Below are positions 7,789 to 16,344 of a stretch of DNA of 64,000 nucleotides, in pieces; position 1 is the first letter of the stretch, and each line of letters opens with the position of its first letter. The notes beneath the pieces were generated by a model. That model was not told the origin of the DNA. It was given only the letters and a program-made list of their open reading frames with translations, and ran no database searches. Source of the stretch: Nonlabens agnitus (lineage in GTDB: Bacteria > Bacteroidota > Bacteroidia > Flavobacteriales > Flavobacteriaceae); contig NZ_MQUC01000003.1 in NCBI RefSeq assembly GCF_002994045.1, forward strand, positions 2,208,501 to 2,272,500, written 5' to 3'. The translations under genes and the position numbers were made by a program.

Positions 7789-9138
7789 ATGCAATTCCAA
7801 CTTACAGACGATTTTATCGAGAACCTACAGCACCTCATTGAACAGAATGATGCAGAGCAGGTAAAATCGATTCTAGAAGATGTTCACTTTGCAGACATTG
7901 CAGAGATCATCGACGATCTCAATCTGGAAGAGGCGATTTTCATTATCAAGTTACTGGATAGTGAGACGACCAGTGAGGCTTTGATGGAACTGGACGAGGA
8001 CCAGCGTGATCGGGTCCTGGGCGCCTTGTCGCCTCAAGAAATTGCCGATGAGTTGGAAGAAATGGATACTGATGATGCTGCAGATATCCTTAACGATCTA
8101 TCAGACGAGCGCGCACAGGAAATCATAAGTGCGATGGCAGATGAGGAACACGTGGAAAACATCGTGGACCTCTTGCGTTATGATGAAAACAGCGCTGGTG
8201 GATTGATGGCCAAAGAATTGGTAAAGGTCAATGAGAACTGGACGGTTACCGGTTGCGTGAGCGAGATGCGCGCACAAGCCGAAAACGTCACCAGAGTCCA
8301 CTCTATTTATGTGGTGGACAACAACCAAAAACTGAAAGGCAGACTTTCCCTAAAAGATCTACTCACCAGTGCAGAAAACACGCCCATAAAAGAAGTGTAC
8401 ATCCCTAAAGTGGACTACGTCACCGTCAATACATCTGGTGAAGAGGTTGCACGTATCATGCGTAAGTATGACCTTGAAGCCATTCCAGTAGTAGACGAGT
8501 TGGATCGTCTGGTAGGTCGCGTTACCATTGATGACATTGTAGATTTTATCACAGAAGAGGCAGAAAAAGATTACCAGCTCGCATCAGGTATCTCTCAAGA
8601 CGTAGAGGCTAACGACAGCATCTGGGAACTGACCAGAGCACGATTGCCGTGGCTGGTTTTGGGACTTTTTGGCGGTATAGGGGCTGCGTTTATCATGGGG
8701 CTTTTTGAGCCGCTCATGGCCCAACATGCAATTTTGTTCCTCTTTACGCCACTTATTGCGGCAATGGCCGGTAATGTAGGTGTCCAGTCCAGCGCAATTA
8801 TCGTGCAGGGAATTGCTAATGATGACTTGAAAGGAAGCATCAGCAATCGATTGATTAAAGAAGTGCTGCTGGCCATGCTCAACGGTTTGATTCTGGGCAT
8901 CTTGCTATTTGCCTACACTTATTTTTCTAAGGGTGACCTGCTGGTATCAGTAGCTATTTCAACGGCTTTGTTTGTGGTGATCATTGTGGCTGGTCTCATA
9001 GGCACCTCGGTTCCAATTATTTTACACAAACGCGGCATTGATCCTGCACTGGCGACAGGTCCTTTTATCACGACTAGCAACGACATTTGCGGGATCTTGA
9101 TTTACTTCATGCTCGCAAAGGCGATTATAGGCATTTAG
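7789..9138 (+). CDS. mgtE: Magnesium transporter MgtE
   Basis: Mg2+-gated channel/transporter of the inner membrane. The 449-residue product matches the family layout: an acidic helical N domain (about 1-130, with repeated DDLNLEEA and LSPQEIADELEEMDTDDAADIL elements), a pair of CBS domains (about 135-255, ending VGRVTIDDIVDFI) and five transmembrane helices from about 285 (PWLVLGLFGGIGAAFIMG; TPLIAAMAGNVGVQSSAIIVQG; TSNDICGILIYF). The N and CBS domains sense cytoplasmic Mg2+ in characterised members. It is a single-gene unit with its own promoter box. Confidence 0.96.
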   Translation: MQFQLTDDFIENLQHLIEQNDAEQVKSILEDVHFADIAEIIDDLNLEEAIFIIKLLDSETTSEALMELDEDQRDRVLGALSPQEIADELEEMDTDDAADILNDLSDERAQEIISAMADEEHVENIVDLLRYDENSAGGLMAKELVKVNENWTVTGCVSEMRAQAENVTRVHSIYVVDNNQKLKGRLSLKDLLTSAENTPIKEVYIPKVDYVTVNTSGEEVARIMRKYDLEAIPVVDELDRLVGRVTIDDIVDFITEEAEKDYQLASGISQDVEANDSIWELTRARLPWLVLGLFGGIGAAFIMGLFEPLMAQHAILFLFTPLIAAMAGNVGVQSSAIIVQGIANDDLKGSISNRLIKEVLLAMLNGLILGILLFAYTYFSKGDLLVSVAISTALFVVIIVAGLIGTSVPIILHKRGIDPALATGPFITTSNDICGILIYFMLAKAIIGI

Positions 9139-9164
9139 AATTCCAGGCGGTATATTGATAAGTT

Positions 9165-9180
9165 CGCTTTCGCGAAAGCA
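9165..9180. repeat. Dispersed palindrome after mgtE (one mismatch)
   Basis: TTCGCTTTCGCGAAAGC is intact, but the last core base is A instead of G. It is intergenic, 27 nt after the mgtE stop. Confidence 0.9.
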
Positions 9181-9247
9181 ATATTAAATAAACGTCAACG
9201 CTGCTCCTGTACTAGCTTGAAAGCTCATTTCCCATTATCTTCACTAC

Positions 9248-9724
9248 ATGAAAGCTGCAACAGCCAAAGAAATACGCGATGAACTCAAGGACCGCACGGA
9301 AGCCGAGCTGCGCGAGATCGTATTAAGGTTGTCCCGATTTAAAAAGGAAAACAAAGAATTGTTGTCTTACCTGCTTTTTGAGGCGCATCATGAAGATGAG
9401 TACATACAGACCATTAAATCGTACATCGATGAGAAGTTGCTGGAAATCAACACCAGTAATGGATATTATGCCAAAAAAGGAATACGCCGACTTCTCAAAG
9501 AGACCAAGAAATTTATAAGGTATTCTGGCCATAAAGAAACTGAAGTCGCCTTACTGATTCATTTTTGCAAAAGCCTTCAGGAGACACATCCTAAATTGAT
9601 GAGTAACAAAATCATCAGGGACGTTGTGAAGCGACAGATTGTGCTGGTAAAAGTCCGGATTTCTACGCTTCATGAAGATCTACAATATGACTACCAGCGT
9701 GAGCTTAATGACATTGACTACTAA
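9248..9724 (+). CDS. Conserved-looking all-helical protein, function unknown
   Basis: The 158-residue product is highly charged and predicted helical throughout, with no signal peptide or membrane segment. Notable stretches are EIRDELKDRTEAELREIVLRL at the start, then YYAKKGIRRLLKETKKFIRYSG and TEVALLIHFCKSLQ. It lies 22 nt upstream of the hydroxyacid dehydrogenase gene on the same strand, so the two are probably cotranscribed. I do not recognise a named family. A DNA- or RNA-associated scaffold role would be only a guess. Confidence 0.7.
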   Translation: MKAATAKEIRDELKDRTEAELREIVLRLSRFKKENKELLSYLLFEAHHEDEYIQTIKSYIDEKLLEINTSNGYYAKKGIRRLLKETKKFIRYSGHKETEVALLIHFCKSLQETHPKLMSNKIIRDVVKRQIVLVKVRISTLHEDLQYDYQRELNDIDY

Positions 9725-9746
9725 CAATTTTTCCTAAATTATATTC

Positions 9747-10709
9747 ATGAAAATCCTTCATTTAGACAGTAATCACGAGATTTTGGAACAAAAACTAGCC
9801 GATGCTGGTTTTAGCAACCACCACGATTACACCTCTAACAAGGAACAAATTGAAAAAGTCATAGGTCAATATGATGGCCTCGTGGTGCGTAGTAGGTTCC
9901 CAATAGATAAGCACTTTCTTGAGCAGTGCAGCAACTTAAAGTGCATTGGACGTGTAGGCGCTGGTCTGGAAAACATCGACCTAAAGGTGGCAGAAGAACT
10001 AGGCATTTCTTGTTTTAATGCTCCTGAAGGAAATCGCAATGCGGTAGGCGAACATGCACTAGGAATGCTGCTCTCTTTGTTTAATAAGTTGAACAAAGCA
10101 GATCAAGAAGTGCGTCAAGGTATATGGAACCGTGAAGGAAATCGCGGACTAGAATTAGACGGCAAAACGGTAGGTATCATAGGGTATGGTAATATGGGGA
10201 AAGCCTTTGCCAAAAAACTCAGAGGTTTTGATTGCACTGTTTTATGTCATGATATTAAAGATGGTGTAGGCGATGAAAATGCCACTCAGGTTTCGCTAAG
10301 CGAGCTGCAATCTAGAGTAGAGGTGCTTAGTTTACACACACCACAAACTCCTGAAACTATTGGAATGATAAACACTGCGTTAATCTCAGATTTTGCTAAT
10401 CCATTTTACCTCATCAATACAGCTCGAGGATCTGCAGTGGTGACTGAGGATCTAGTGACCGCCATGGAGAATGGTAAGGTGCTGGGTGCTGGATTGGATG
10501 TTTTGGAATATGAGAAAAGTTCTTTTGAATCACTCTTTCGCAACCGCATGCCGGACAGGCAGGAAAGCGATATACCAAAAGCATTGAACCAATTGATGCA
10601 AATGGAAAATGTCATTTTGAGTCCGCATGTGGCGGGTTGGACGGTAGAGTCAAAATTCAAACTGGCCGAAGTCATCGCAGATAAAATGATCAAACATTTG
10701 AAATCATGA
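9747..10709 (+). CDS. D-2-hydroxyacid dehydrogenase (phosphoglycerate dehydrogenase-like)
   Basis: NAD-dependent oxidoreductase of the D-isomer 2-hydroxyacid family. The 320-residue product has VGRVGAGLENID, the Rossmann motif VGIIGYGNMG at 142-151 and the catalytic triad Arg227 (NTARGSA), Glu256 (LDVLEYE) and His294 (SPHVAGW). Without an ACT domain it is shorter than classical SerA and could act on phosphoglycerate, glyoxylate or a related acid. Residues 263-274 (LFRNRMPDRQES) are encoded by a composite repeat in which an RFRES-type palindrome is interrupted by a CCGGACAGGCAGG element. This lies between the catalytic Glu and His in a probably exposed loop. It overlaps the next gene by 4 nt (ATGA). 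Confidence 0.9.
   Translation: MKILHLDSNHEILEQKLADAGFSNHHDYTSNKEQIEKVIGQYDGLVVRSRFPIDKHFLEQCSNLKCIGRVGAGLENIDLKVAEELGISCFNAPEGNRNAVGEHALGMLLSLFNKLNKADQEVRQGIWNREGNRGLELDGKTVGIIGYGNMGKAFAKKLRGFDCTVLCHDIKDGVGDENATQVSLSELQSRVEVLSLHTPQTPETIGMINTALISDFANPFYLINTARGSAVVTEDLVTAMENGKVLGAGLDVLEYEKSSFESLFRNRMPDRQESDIPKALNQLMQMENVILSPHVAGWTVESKFKLAEVIADKMIKHLKS
10533..10570. repeat. Composite repeat inside the hydroxyacid dehydrogenase gene
   Basis: CTCTTTCGC on the left and GAAAGCGA on the right are the two halves of the dispersed palindrome. Between them lies a CATGCCGGACAGGCAG element of the second family. The frame stays open: L-F-R, then N-R-M-P-D-R-Q, then E-S-D. Confidence 0.8.
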
Positions 10710-11101
10710 AAAAAGTAACAGGGATAGGCGGTATATTTTTTAAATGCAAAGACGTGCAGGCAACTAAAAACTGGTACCAAAAGCATCTAGGCATTGATCA
10801 TGACACGTATGGCCACACATTTTGGAATAGAGATGTGGAGAGACCTGAAAACAAGACGAGCCAGCAATGGAGCCCGTTTAAGAAAGACACGGATTATTTT
10901 GAACCATCGCAACAGGAGTTCATGATAAATTATAGGGTTAAAAACCTTAGTAAATTGCTCATCGATTTAAAAGAACAAGGTGTGACGATAGTCGGTGAAC
11001 CCCAAGAATTTGAGTATGGTAAATTTGCGTGGATACTCGATGCTGATGATAGGAAAGTTGAGTTATGGGAACCAAAAAACGAATCGTTATTTGAAAAATA
11101 A
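10706..11101 (+). CDS. VOC-superfamily (glyoxalase/bleomycin-resistance fold) protein
   Basis: The 131-residue product has the vicinal-oxygen-chelate layout of paired beta-alpha-beta-beta-beta units: GIGGIFFKCKDVQATKNWYQKHLGI at the start and FAWILDADDRKVELWEP at the end, with Glu of VELWEP as a typical metal ligand. The substrate cannot be read from the sequence. The start codon overlaps the dehydrogenase stop (ATGA), indicating translational coupling. Confidence 0.85.
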   Translation: MKKVTGIGGIFFKCKDVQATKNWYQKHLGIDHDTYGHTFWNRDVERPENKTSQQWSPFKKDTDYFEPSQQEFMINYRVKNLSKLLIDLKEQGVTIVGEPQEFEYGKFAWILDADDRKVELWEPKNESLFEK

Positions 11102-11137
11102 ATTTATTTTTATTCCAACCAATCAAAAATAAAACAC

Positions 11138-11486
11138 ATGAGTACAGAAGGTTATGATAGCACCAAAAGAAACGAGAGTTTTGAGGAAGCTAAAGAGGCT
11201 GCCAAGGAAAGCGCCAGAGAGTTCCAGCGTGGCGTTAATGACATTGTAAACGGTCAGGAAAACAAAAAGGTTCTCGCAGGTTTGCTGGGTATCTTTTTAG
11301 GGTATTTAGGGTATCCATAAATTTATTTTAGGATACACTCAAGCAGGAATTATTCAGATCGTGATCAGTGTTTTAACCTGTGGATTTGGAGGTATCATTG
11401 GTCTTATTGAAGGTATCATCTATCTGACTAAGTCTGACGAGGAGTTCTACCAAACCTATCAGGTTGGAAAAAAACCTTGGTTTTAA
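11138..11486 (+). pseudogene. TM2-domain membrane protein, broken by a +1 frameshift
   Basis: The first frame (11138-11320) encodes 60 residues with an acidic coiled N-terminus and then LAGLLGIFLGYLG, the start of a TM2 domain, but stops at TAA 11318-11320. The continuation is in another frame from CAT 11316: HKFILGYTQAG, a second hydrophobic helix, then LTKSDEEFYQTY and a stop at 11484-11486. Joined, they give a normal TM2 protein of about 115 residues with the expected GYLG-x-HKFxLGY. One extra base (T near 11312) lies beside the doubled sequence AGGGTATTTAGGGTAT, suggesting slippage. It could also be an assembly error. Confidence 0.8.
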
Positions 11487-11509
11487 TCTTTAGAAATTCA
11501 CTTCCACTC

Positions 11510-11532
11510 AGTCGCTTTAGGGCGACTTTTTT
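11510..11532 (+). terminator. Terminator after the TM2 gene
   Basis: Stem AGTCGC / GCGACT with a short TTTAGG loop followed by TTTTTT. It overlaps the stop codon of the convergent gene at 11531. Confidence 0.8.
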
Positions 11533-12616
11533 ATTCGTCTGAGTTTGTGTTGTAATCCAATGGCAGCATGCCGCCAACACCTAGCTGAGGCAAATATCCT
11601 GATAACATCAATTCTCTTGCAGATAGATTATTACCAAAAGAATCCACATAAATAAAATGGTCGTGCAGCGTCAAATCGGTTTGATGTCCATCACGATCCC
11701 TAACGGAATAGTTGAGATGTCTAAACGTTATTTTATAAAGACCGTTTTCTTCTCGAACTCTATAATGATCTTCTGGATTCACCCGGAAGCCTTTATGATA
11801 GAGCTCAAATTTGTTTTCGCTTAATGATTTGTTGATCAAGGATCGAAAGAAAAGCAGCTGTGATATTTCAAAGGCCTTCTCACGACGCCTATTTCTCCTT
11901 CTCTCACTAGGTCGATCCTTTTCAAGCTCCTGATAAAAAGAACTTCCCGAAACAAAGGAACTTTCAACCCTATAATTTTCCCTAGCGTGTTCGATCTCAA
12001 ACCTACGCTCTATTCCTTGTGTAGGTTTGAAAAATCTAAAATTAATTTCGAATTCGATCAGATCATACTTAATGCGGTATCCCAAATGTTTATTCACGAT
12101 AATGATGGGATTGCGAGAGCTGGCTGTGAGTTGTTTAGAATCTGTATTAAACCTTAATCGTACATCTTTCAAATTGAGTATTTCAGAATCCTCGAGGCTT
12201 CTAAGGCCTAAAAAATGATCTAGAAAAAGACCTTCTTTGGTCGCACGATCCCATGGATCTGGATTAATCACCACGGCTTCCAATTCATTTTCCTGCTGAG
12301 CTAACAAAACCAGTTTTAAATCTTCTTGTAATGGATTGACAAAGGTGCGCGTCTCGTATCCCAAATAAGCGAAAACTAAAGGCGCTTTCATTTCCTGATC
12401 GTACTTGATGGAATAGCTACCATCTAGAGCAGTTACCACACCAGTAGAAGTTCCAGACAGATAAACGCCAACTCCCATCAAGGGCTCTTTAGTAATGGCA
12501 TCTACCACTTTACCTTCTATCAGTTGCTCTTGGGCACTTACCTGGGTAATAGTGAAAAAAGAAAGGAAGAACACCAAAATGACCTGGTGGAAAATACTAT
12601 TTTGCTGCAGAGGCAT
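11531..12616 (-). CDS. Exported protein with carboxypeptidase-like regulatory domain
   Basis: The 361-residue product begins with a signal peptide (VILVFFLSFFTITQVSAQ) and then a carboxypeptidase-D regulatory-like beta-sandwich at about 30-105 (IEGKVVDAITKEPLMGVGVYL, TALDGSYSI, FAYLGYETRTF). The remainder, about 110-361, is a beta-rich region I do not recognise, with a strongly basic patch RPSERRRNRRREK near 230-242. There is no TonB plug or barrel, so it is probably periplasmic or associated with the outer membrane. Its start overlaps the end of the upstream acyltransferase gene by 20 nt, suggesting coupled expression. Confidence 0.75.
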   Translation of the reverse strand: MPLQQNSIFHQVILVFFLSFFTITQVSAQEQLIEGKVVDAITKEPLMGVGVYLSGTSTGVVTALDGSYSIKYDQEMKAPLVFAYLGYETRTFVNPLQEDLKLVLLAQQENELEAVVINPDPWDRATKEGLFLDHFLGLRSLEDSEILNLKDVRLRFNTDSKQLTASSRNPIIIVNKHLGYRIKYDLIEFEINFRFFKPTQGIERRFEIEHARENYRVESSFVSGSSFYQELEKDRPSERRRNRRREKAFEISQLLFFRSLINKSLSENKFELYHKGFRVNPEDHYRVREENGLYKITFRHLNYSVRDRDGHQTDLTLHDHFIYVDSFGNNLSARELMLSGYLPQLGVGGMLPLDYNTNSDE

Positions 12617-14426
12617 CGTCGTTGGATTTGAAATATTTCTCTTCCATTTCGGCTTGAAACTCTTCCATGACCGGTTTTACCGTACTTTCTGGAAGGTCTG
12701 CTATCCTAATGTACATCAACCCGTCAATCGCATTATTAAATAACGGATCTACATTAAAAGCAATGACCTTGGCGTTTTGCTTGACATACTTCTTAATCAA
12801 AACAGGTAAACGCAATTCATTTGGCTCCAGCTCGTCTATAAGACGATCAAATTTGTTCAAGTCAGCTTCTGAGGCGTCAAAAATGAAGTCCTTATCGGCA
12901 TCTTCCAGCTTTACTTTAAAACCTTTTTTAGGCTTGATAAACTGGGCTAGATAAGGATCATAATAATTGGACTTCATGAATTCTATCATGAGAGACTTAG
13001 AGAAATTGGAGAACTTATTACTTATGCTCACGCCACCAATAAGATACTTATGATTGGGAAACCTTAACGTACAATGCACGATGCCTTTCCACAATAAGAA
13101 TAATGGCATCGGCTTTTGCTGATATTCTGGAATGATGAAGGCGCGTCCCATTTCAATACTTTGAGACATCATCTTATGGGCATCCACATCTATGTTGAAA
13201 AGCTCATTGAGGTAAAAACCTTCAATACCATATTCCTTAAAAATCTCTTCACCCATTCCCATGCGGTAGGCGCCGGCGATGCAATTGGCATCGCTGTCCC
13301 ATAGAAACATCTGGTGGTAATATTCATCATATTTATCCAGATCAATGGACTTGTTAGTGCCTTCTCCTATCTGTCTAAAAGTGATCTCTCTCAATCTACC
13401 CAATTCACGTAAAATGTTCGGGATCTTGTCGGCCTTGGCAAGAAATACTTCGTAATTTTTGGAGATGAGCAAGCGTTTTTCATCCTGGCGCAATTGATCC
13501 ACCTCTTTGATCATTTTGGCGCTATCGCCAGTCTCTATGATTTTTTTAGGTGGTGGTTTAGGCAGTTTGATATTCTTGGGAATATCTCTAAGCTTGACCG
13601 TTTCCTTATCGTAAGCTTTGGAGAGTAAATAGGTTTTCTTTCTCAAAAACTCTGTAAAATCATCAAGTGAAGAGTGCTCCTTTTGCGCTGCGACGTTGAT
13701 TGGGTTTCCAATCCTAACAATGATGGTTCTGTTTTTTTGGGTCAATAATTCTGACGGTAATTTTGCGGTCCTGAAAGTGTCAGAAATCTTGGCCAGTCTA
13801 TAAAATAACTTACTATTCTTTGCGTGAAAATAAATGGGAATCACAGGAACCTCAGCTCGCTGTATCAATTTCATAGCGGTTGGTTCCCATGGTTTGTCTA
13901 CCACAAGTTTGCCATCGCGATAGGTAGACACTTCGCCAGCAGGAAAAATTCCTAAAGGTAAATCGCTTTTTAAATGACGCATCGCCTGCATGAAACCCGC
14001 TGTTGATGATTTGGCATCCTTATGATCCTCAAATGGATTTACAGGTAAAATGTATGGTTTAAGTGGCTCAATTCGGTGCAACAAAAAGTTTGCAATGATC
14101 TTAAAATCAGGTCTTCTATCCAGCAATAGCTTCAGCAACAAAATTCCATCAACGCCGCCTAATGGGTGATTGGAAATAGTAACAAATCCGCCAGTTTTTG
14201 GAATGCGTTTTAAATCGTCCTCTGGTATTTCAAAATCAATTTTTAAATCATCCAGGATCGCATCCAAAAAAACCGTGCCTTGTTTATCCTTGTTGCGTGT
14301 GTAAATTTTGTTGAGTGTAGAAATGCGTAGCAACTTCATAAGCGACCAGCCGCCTATGCGTCCCAGCACACCATATTTGTCGATATGGATTGCTTTTGCT
14401 ACTTCATTTGCATTTACCAGACTCAT
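12597..14426 (-). CDS. OlsF-like bifunctional acyltransferase for aminolipid (ornithine/glycine lipid) synthesis
   Basis: The 609-residue product joins two acyltransferase modules. Residues about 60-290 are a PlsC-like O-acyltransferase with NHPLGGVDG at 86-94 and the second motif GIFPAGEVSTYRDG. Residues about 330-560 resemble the hemolysin/OlsB-type GNAT N-acyltransferase (LREITFRQIGEGTN, CIAGAYRMGMGEEI, EMGRAFIIPEYQ). This order matches OlsF, described in Serratia and Flavobacterium, which N-acylates an amino acid and then O-acylates the lyso-lipid. The product would be an ornithine or glycine aminolipid of the envelope. It is transcribed from a TATATTTG box at 14451-14458. Confidence 0.8.
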   Translation of the reverse strand: MSLVNANEVAKAIHIDKYGVLGRIGGWSLMKLLRISTLNKIYTRNKDKQGTVFLDAILDDLKIDFEIPEDDLKRIPKTGGFVTISNHPLGGVDGILLLKLLLDRRPDFKIIANFLLHRIEPLKPYILPVNPFEDHKDAKSSTAGFMQAMRHLKSDLPLGIFPAGEVSTYRDGKLVVDKPWEPTAMKLIQRAEVPVIPIYFHAKNSKLFYRLAKISDTFRTAKLPSELLTQKNRTIIVRIGNPINVAAQKEHSSLDDFTEFLRKKTYLLSKAYDKETVKLRDIPKNIKLPKPPPKKIIETGDSAKMIKEVDQLRQDEKRLLISKNYEVFLAKADKIPNILRELGRLREITFRQIGEGTNKSIDLDKYDEYYHQMFLWDSDANCIAGAYRMGMGEEIFKEYGIEGFYLNELFNIDVDAHKMMSQSIEMGRAFIIPEYQQKPMPLFLLWKGIVHCTLRFPNHKYLIGGVSISNKFSNFSKSLMIEFMKSNYYDPYLAQFIKPKKGFKVKLEDADKDFIFDASEADLNKFDRLIDELEPNELRLPVLIKKYVKQNAKVIAFNVDPLFNNAIDGLMYIRIADLPESTVKPVMEEFQAEMEEKYFKSNDDASAAK

Positions 14427-14450
14427 AAATCAATTACCTACGTTTACCAA

Positions 14451-14458
14451 CAAATATA
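14451..14458 (-). promoter_or_regulatory. Putative -7 box of the OlsF-like gene
   Basis: Reads TATATTTG on the minus strand, matching TAnnTTTG, 24 nt before the start codon. Confidence 0.5.
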
Positions 14459-14474
14459 ACACAACGACAACGCA

Positions 14475-15761
14475 TCATTCCCTGACGACCAGTTGGAGCG
14501 TTTCCTGGGTACGTTGTTTTAGTAAAACATCCTTGCCGTCTTCCATTTCCTGAATGGTATCACCAGCATAGTGGCGTATGGTATACAGCGACACACCACT
14601 CACGTGACTGACCTTAAAATCCTTTTGCAGTCCATCGAGTAATTCTTCCAGCTTGGCATATTTATCTTCTACACAAAGGGAAAAACTAATTGCACTGTTT
14701 TGTAAAAGTCCTACCTGTATTTTATTCTCACTAAGCTCGTCAAAGATCTTTGAGATACTCTTTTCACCAATAAAGCTGAAATCCCTGGACGCGATACGTA
14801 GGAACACCATATTCTTCCTCACGATAAAACAAGGTGTAGTAGGCACCAGGCTTTCACTGGAAGTAATGGTGGACCCATCTGCTTTAGGATCTATAAACGA
14901 CTTAACATTAAGAGGTATGCTTTTCTCTTGAAGTGGCTGCAGTGTTTTAGGGTGAATAACACTGGCGCCGTAAAAAGCCAACTCAATAGCTTCATCATAA
15001 GGTATTTGTTGCAACAATACGGTATCGTGAAAGACACGTGGATCTGCGTTGAGAACACCTGGAACGTCCTTCCAGATCGTTACCTCGCTAGCGTTGAGAC
15101 TATAGGCAAGAATCGCCGCCGTGTAGTCACTACCTTCACGACCTAGGGTTGTGGTAAAGCCGTTCTCATCAGATCCTATGAATCCTTGTGTAATAAACAA
15201 TTCCTCATTACATTCTTTTTGGATTTGCTCCTCGGTATGCTCCCAATCTACCGTGGCGTCCCTATACTTATTATCAGTCATGATAAGTTGACGCGCATCT
15301 TTCCAGACCACGGGAATATCGCAGGAATTCAGATAGGCGGCCACGATTTTAGTAGACATTAATTCTCCATGACTCACGACTTGATCGTAAAGAAAACTGT
15401 AGTTGCGGCTCTTGTTGCGCAGCATTTCGCCTTTGAGTGACTCTACAATAGCTTTGAGGTCTTTTTTTATATCGCTTTCGCGAAAGCGAACTACCCAACC
15501 GTCCTCAACACCATCCGCATTCTTCTCTAGGTCTTCAATGATCTCCAAGTGTTGCTCCTGCAAATGATCAATAAGCTTGAGATAGCTGTTGTCATTAGAT
15601 TCATAGCTGGCAATGACCGCCTCCAGCGCATTTGTAGTCTTGCCCATCGCTGAAACCACGATGCCCAGATTTTGGGTTCCCATGGTTTTTAAAACCTTAG
15701 TAACGTTGCGTACTCCATCGGCATCTTTTACTGATGCTCCTCCAAATTTGTAAATTCTCAT
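14475..15761 (-). CDS. Aspartate kinase (monofunctional, ACT-containing)
   Basis: Phosphorylates aspartate, the entry to lysine, threonine and methionine synthesis. The 428-residue product starts MRIYKFGGASVKD, the kinase nucleotide-binding motif, and contains GREGSDYTAA, TIWKDVPGVLNADPRV and GASVIHPKTLQPL. The last roughly 130 residues form ACT-like regulatory units. The start at 15761 is fixed by an ATGA overlap with the upstream GNAT gene and excludes the 17 residues of upstream open frame. A perfect dispersed palindrome at 15473-15488 encodes RFRES at residues 92-96 (WVVRFRESDIKKDL). Confidence 0.94.
   Translation of the reverse strand: MRIYKFGGASVKDADGVRNVTKVLKTMGTQNLGIVVSAMGKTTNALEAVIASYESNDNSYLKLIDHLQEQHLEIIEDLEKNADGVEDGWVVRFRESDIKKDLKAIVESLKGEMLRNKSRNYSFLYDQVVSHGELMSTKIVAAYLNSCDIPVVWKDARQLIMTDNKYRDATVDWEHTEEQIQKECNEELFITQGFIGSDENGFTTTLGREGSDYTAAILAYSLNASEVTIWKDVPGVLNADPRVFHDTVLLQQIPYDEAIELAFYGASVIHPKTLQPLQEKSIPLNVKSFIDPKADGSTITSSESLVPTTPCFIVRKNMVFLRIASRDFSFIGEKSISKIFDELSENKIQVGLLQNSAISFSLCVEDKYAKLEELLDGLQKDFKVSHVSGVSLYTIRHYAGDTIQEMEDGKDVLLKQRTQETLQLVVRE
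15473..15488. repeat. Dispersed palindrome inside the aspartate kinase gene
   Basis: A perfect core, extended on one side to AA. Read on the minus strand as R-F-R-E-S. Confidence 0.95.
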
Positions 15762-16231
15762 TTTCCTAAATATTCTGCTAGTGATGTTCCATCCATTTGC
15801 GCCAGGTGCCATCCAGGAATGATGGTGGCGCCTGTGCTTTCATAAAATTCGACCGCATTTTTGTTCCATTCCAGAACCACCCATTCCACGCGTTTGACTT
15901 TTTGTTCCTGCGCGTGAGTGAGTACGCGATCATACAATGCCTTGCCTAGGCCTTTGCCTCGCATCTTTTCCGTAACGATCAAATCCTCTAAGTGAATCGT
16001 TTTTCCTTTCCAGGTTGAGAACCTTGGGTAGCATAAGGCGATGCCTTCTACCTTGCCATCATACTCACCTACAAAACACGTGAACAACGGTGGTTTTGTA
16101 GAGGCGTGATATTGCAACTCTTCTACCGTCACCTCAACGGCATCTGGTTCCTTCTCAAAAATGGCTAGTTCTGTAATAAGTTCCAGAACTCTAGGATAAT
16201 CCTCACTTCTTGCTGGTCGTACGTGTATCAT
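15758..16231 (-). CDS. GNAT-family N-acetyltransferase
   Basis: The 157-residue product has the GNAT core: IHVRPARSEDYPRVLELI at the N-terminus, the acetyl-CoA binding segment LEDLIVTEKMRGKGLGKALYDRV (R/Q-x-x-G-x-G/A) and VVLEWNKNAVEFYESTGA at the end. The wording is closest to diamine (spermidine/spermine-like) acetyltransferases, but the substrate is not certain. Its stop overlaps the aspartate kinase start by 4 nt, so the two are translated together. The link in function is not obvious. Confidence 0.85.
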   Translation of the reverse strand: MIHVRPARSEDYPRVLELITELAIFEKEPDAVEVTVEELQYHASTKPPLFTCFVGEYDGKVEGIALCYPRFSTWKGKTIHLEDLIVTEKMRGKGLGKALYDRVLTHAQEQKVKRVEWVVLEWNKNAVEFYESTGATIIPGWHLAQMDGTSLAEYLGK

Positions 16232-16319
16232 GACAACAAAGAAAAGTCAAAAAATATTAGAGGCACACAACAGAAGGCAAAAAGTGGGTAACGATAACGT
16301 TATAGTTTAACCAACGCTA

Positions 16320-16327
16320 TATATTTG
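16320..16327 (+). promoter_or_regulatory. Putative -7 box (TATATTTG) of fbp
   Basis: TATATTTG matches TAnnTTTG. It overlaps an in-frame GTG at 16327, arguing that the true start is ATG 16345. A short palindrome ATAACGTTAT lies at 16293-16302, roughly 20 nt upstream, as a possible operator. Confidence 0.55.
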
Positions 16328-16344
16328 TGCAAACCAAAAGCTAC

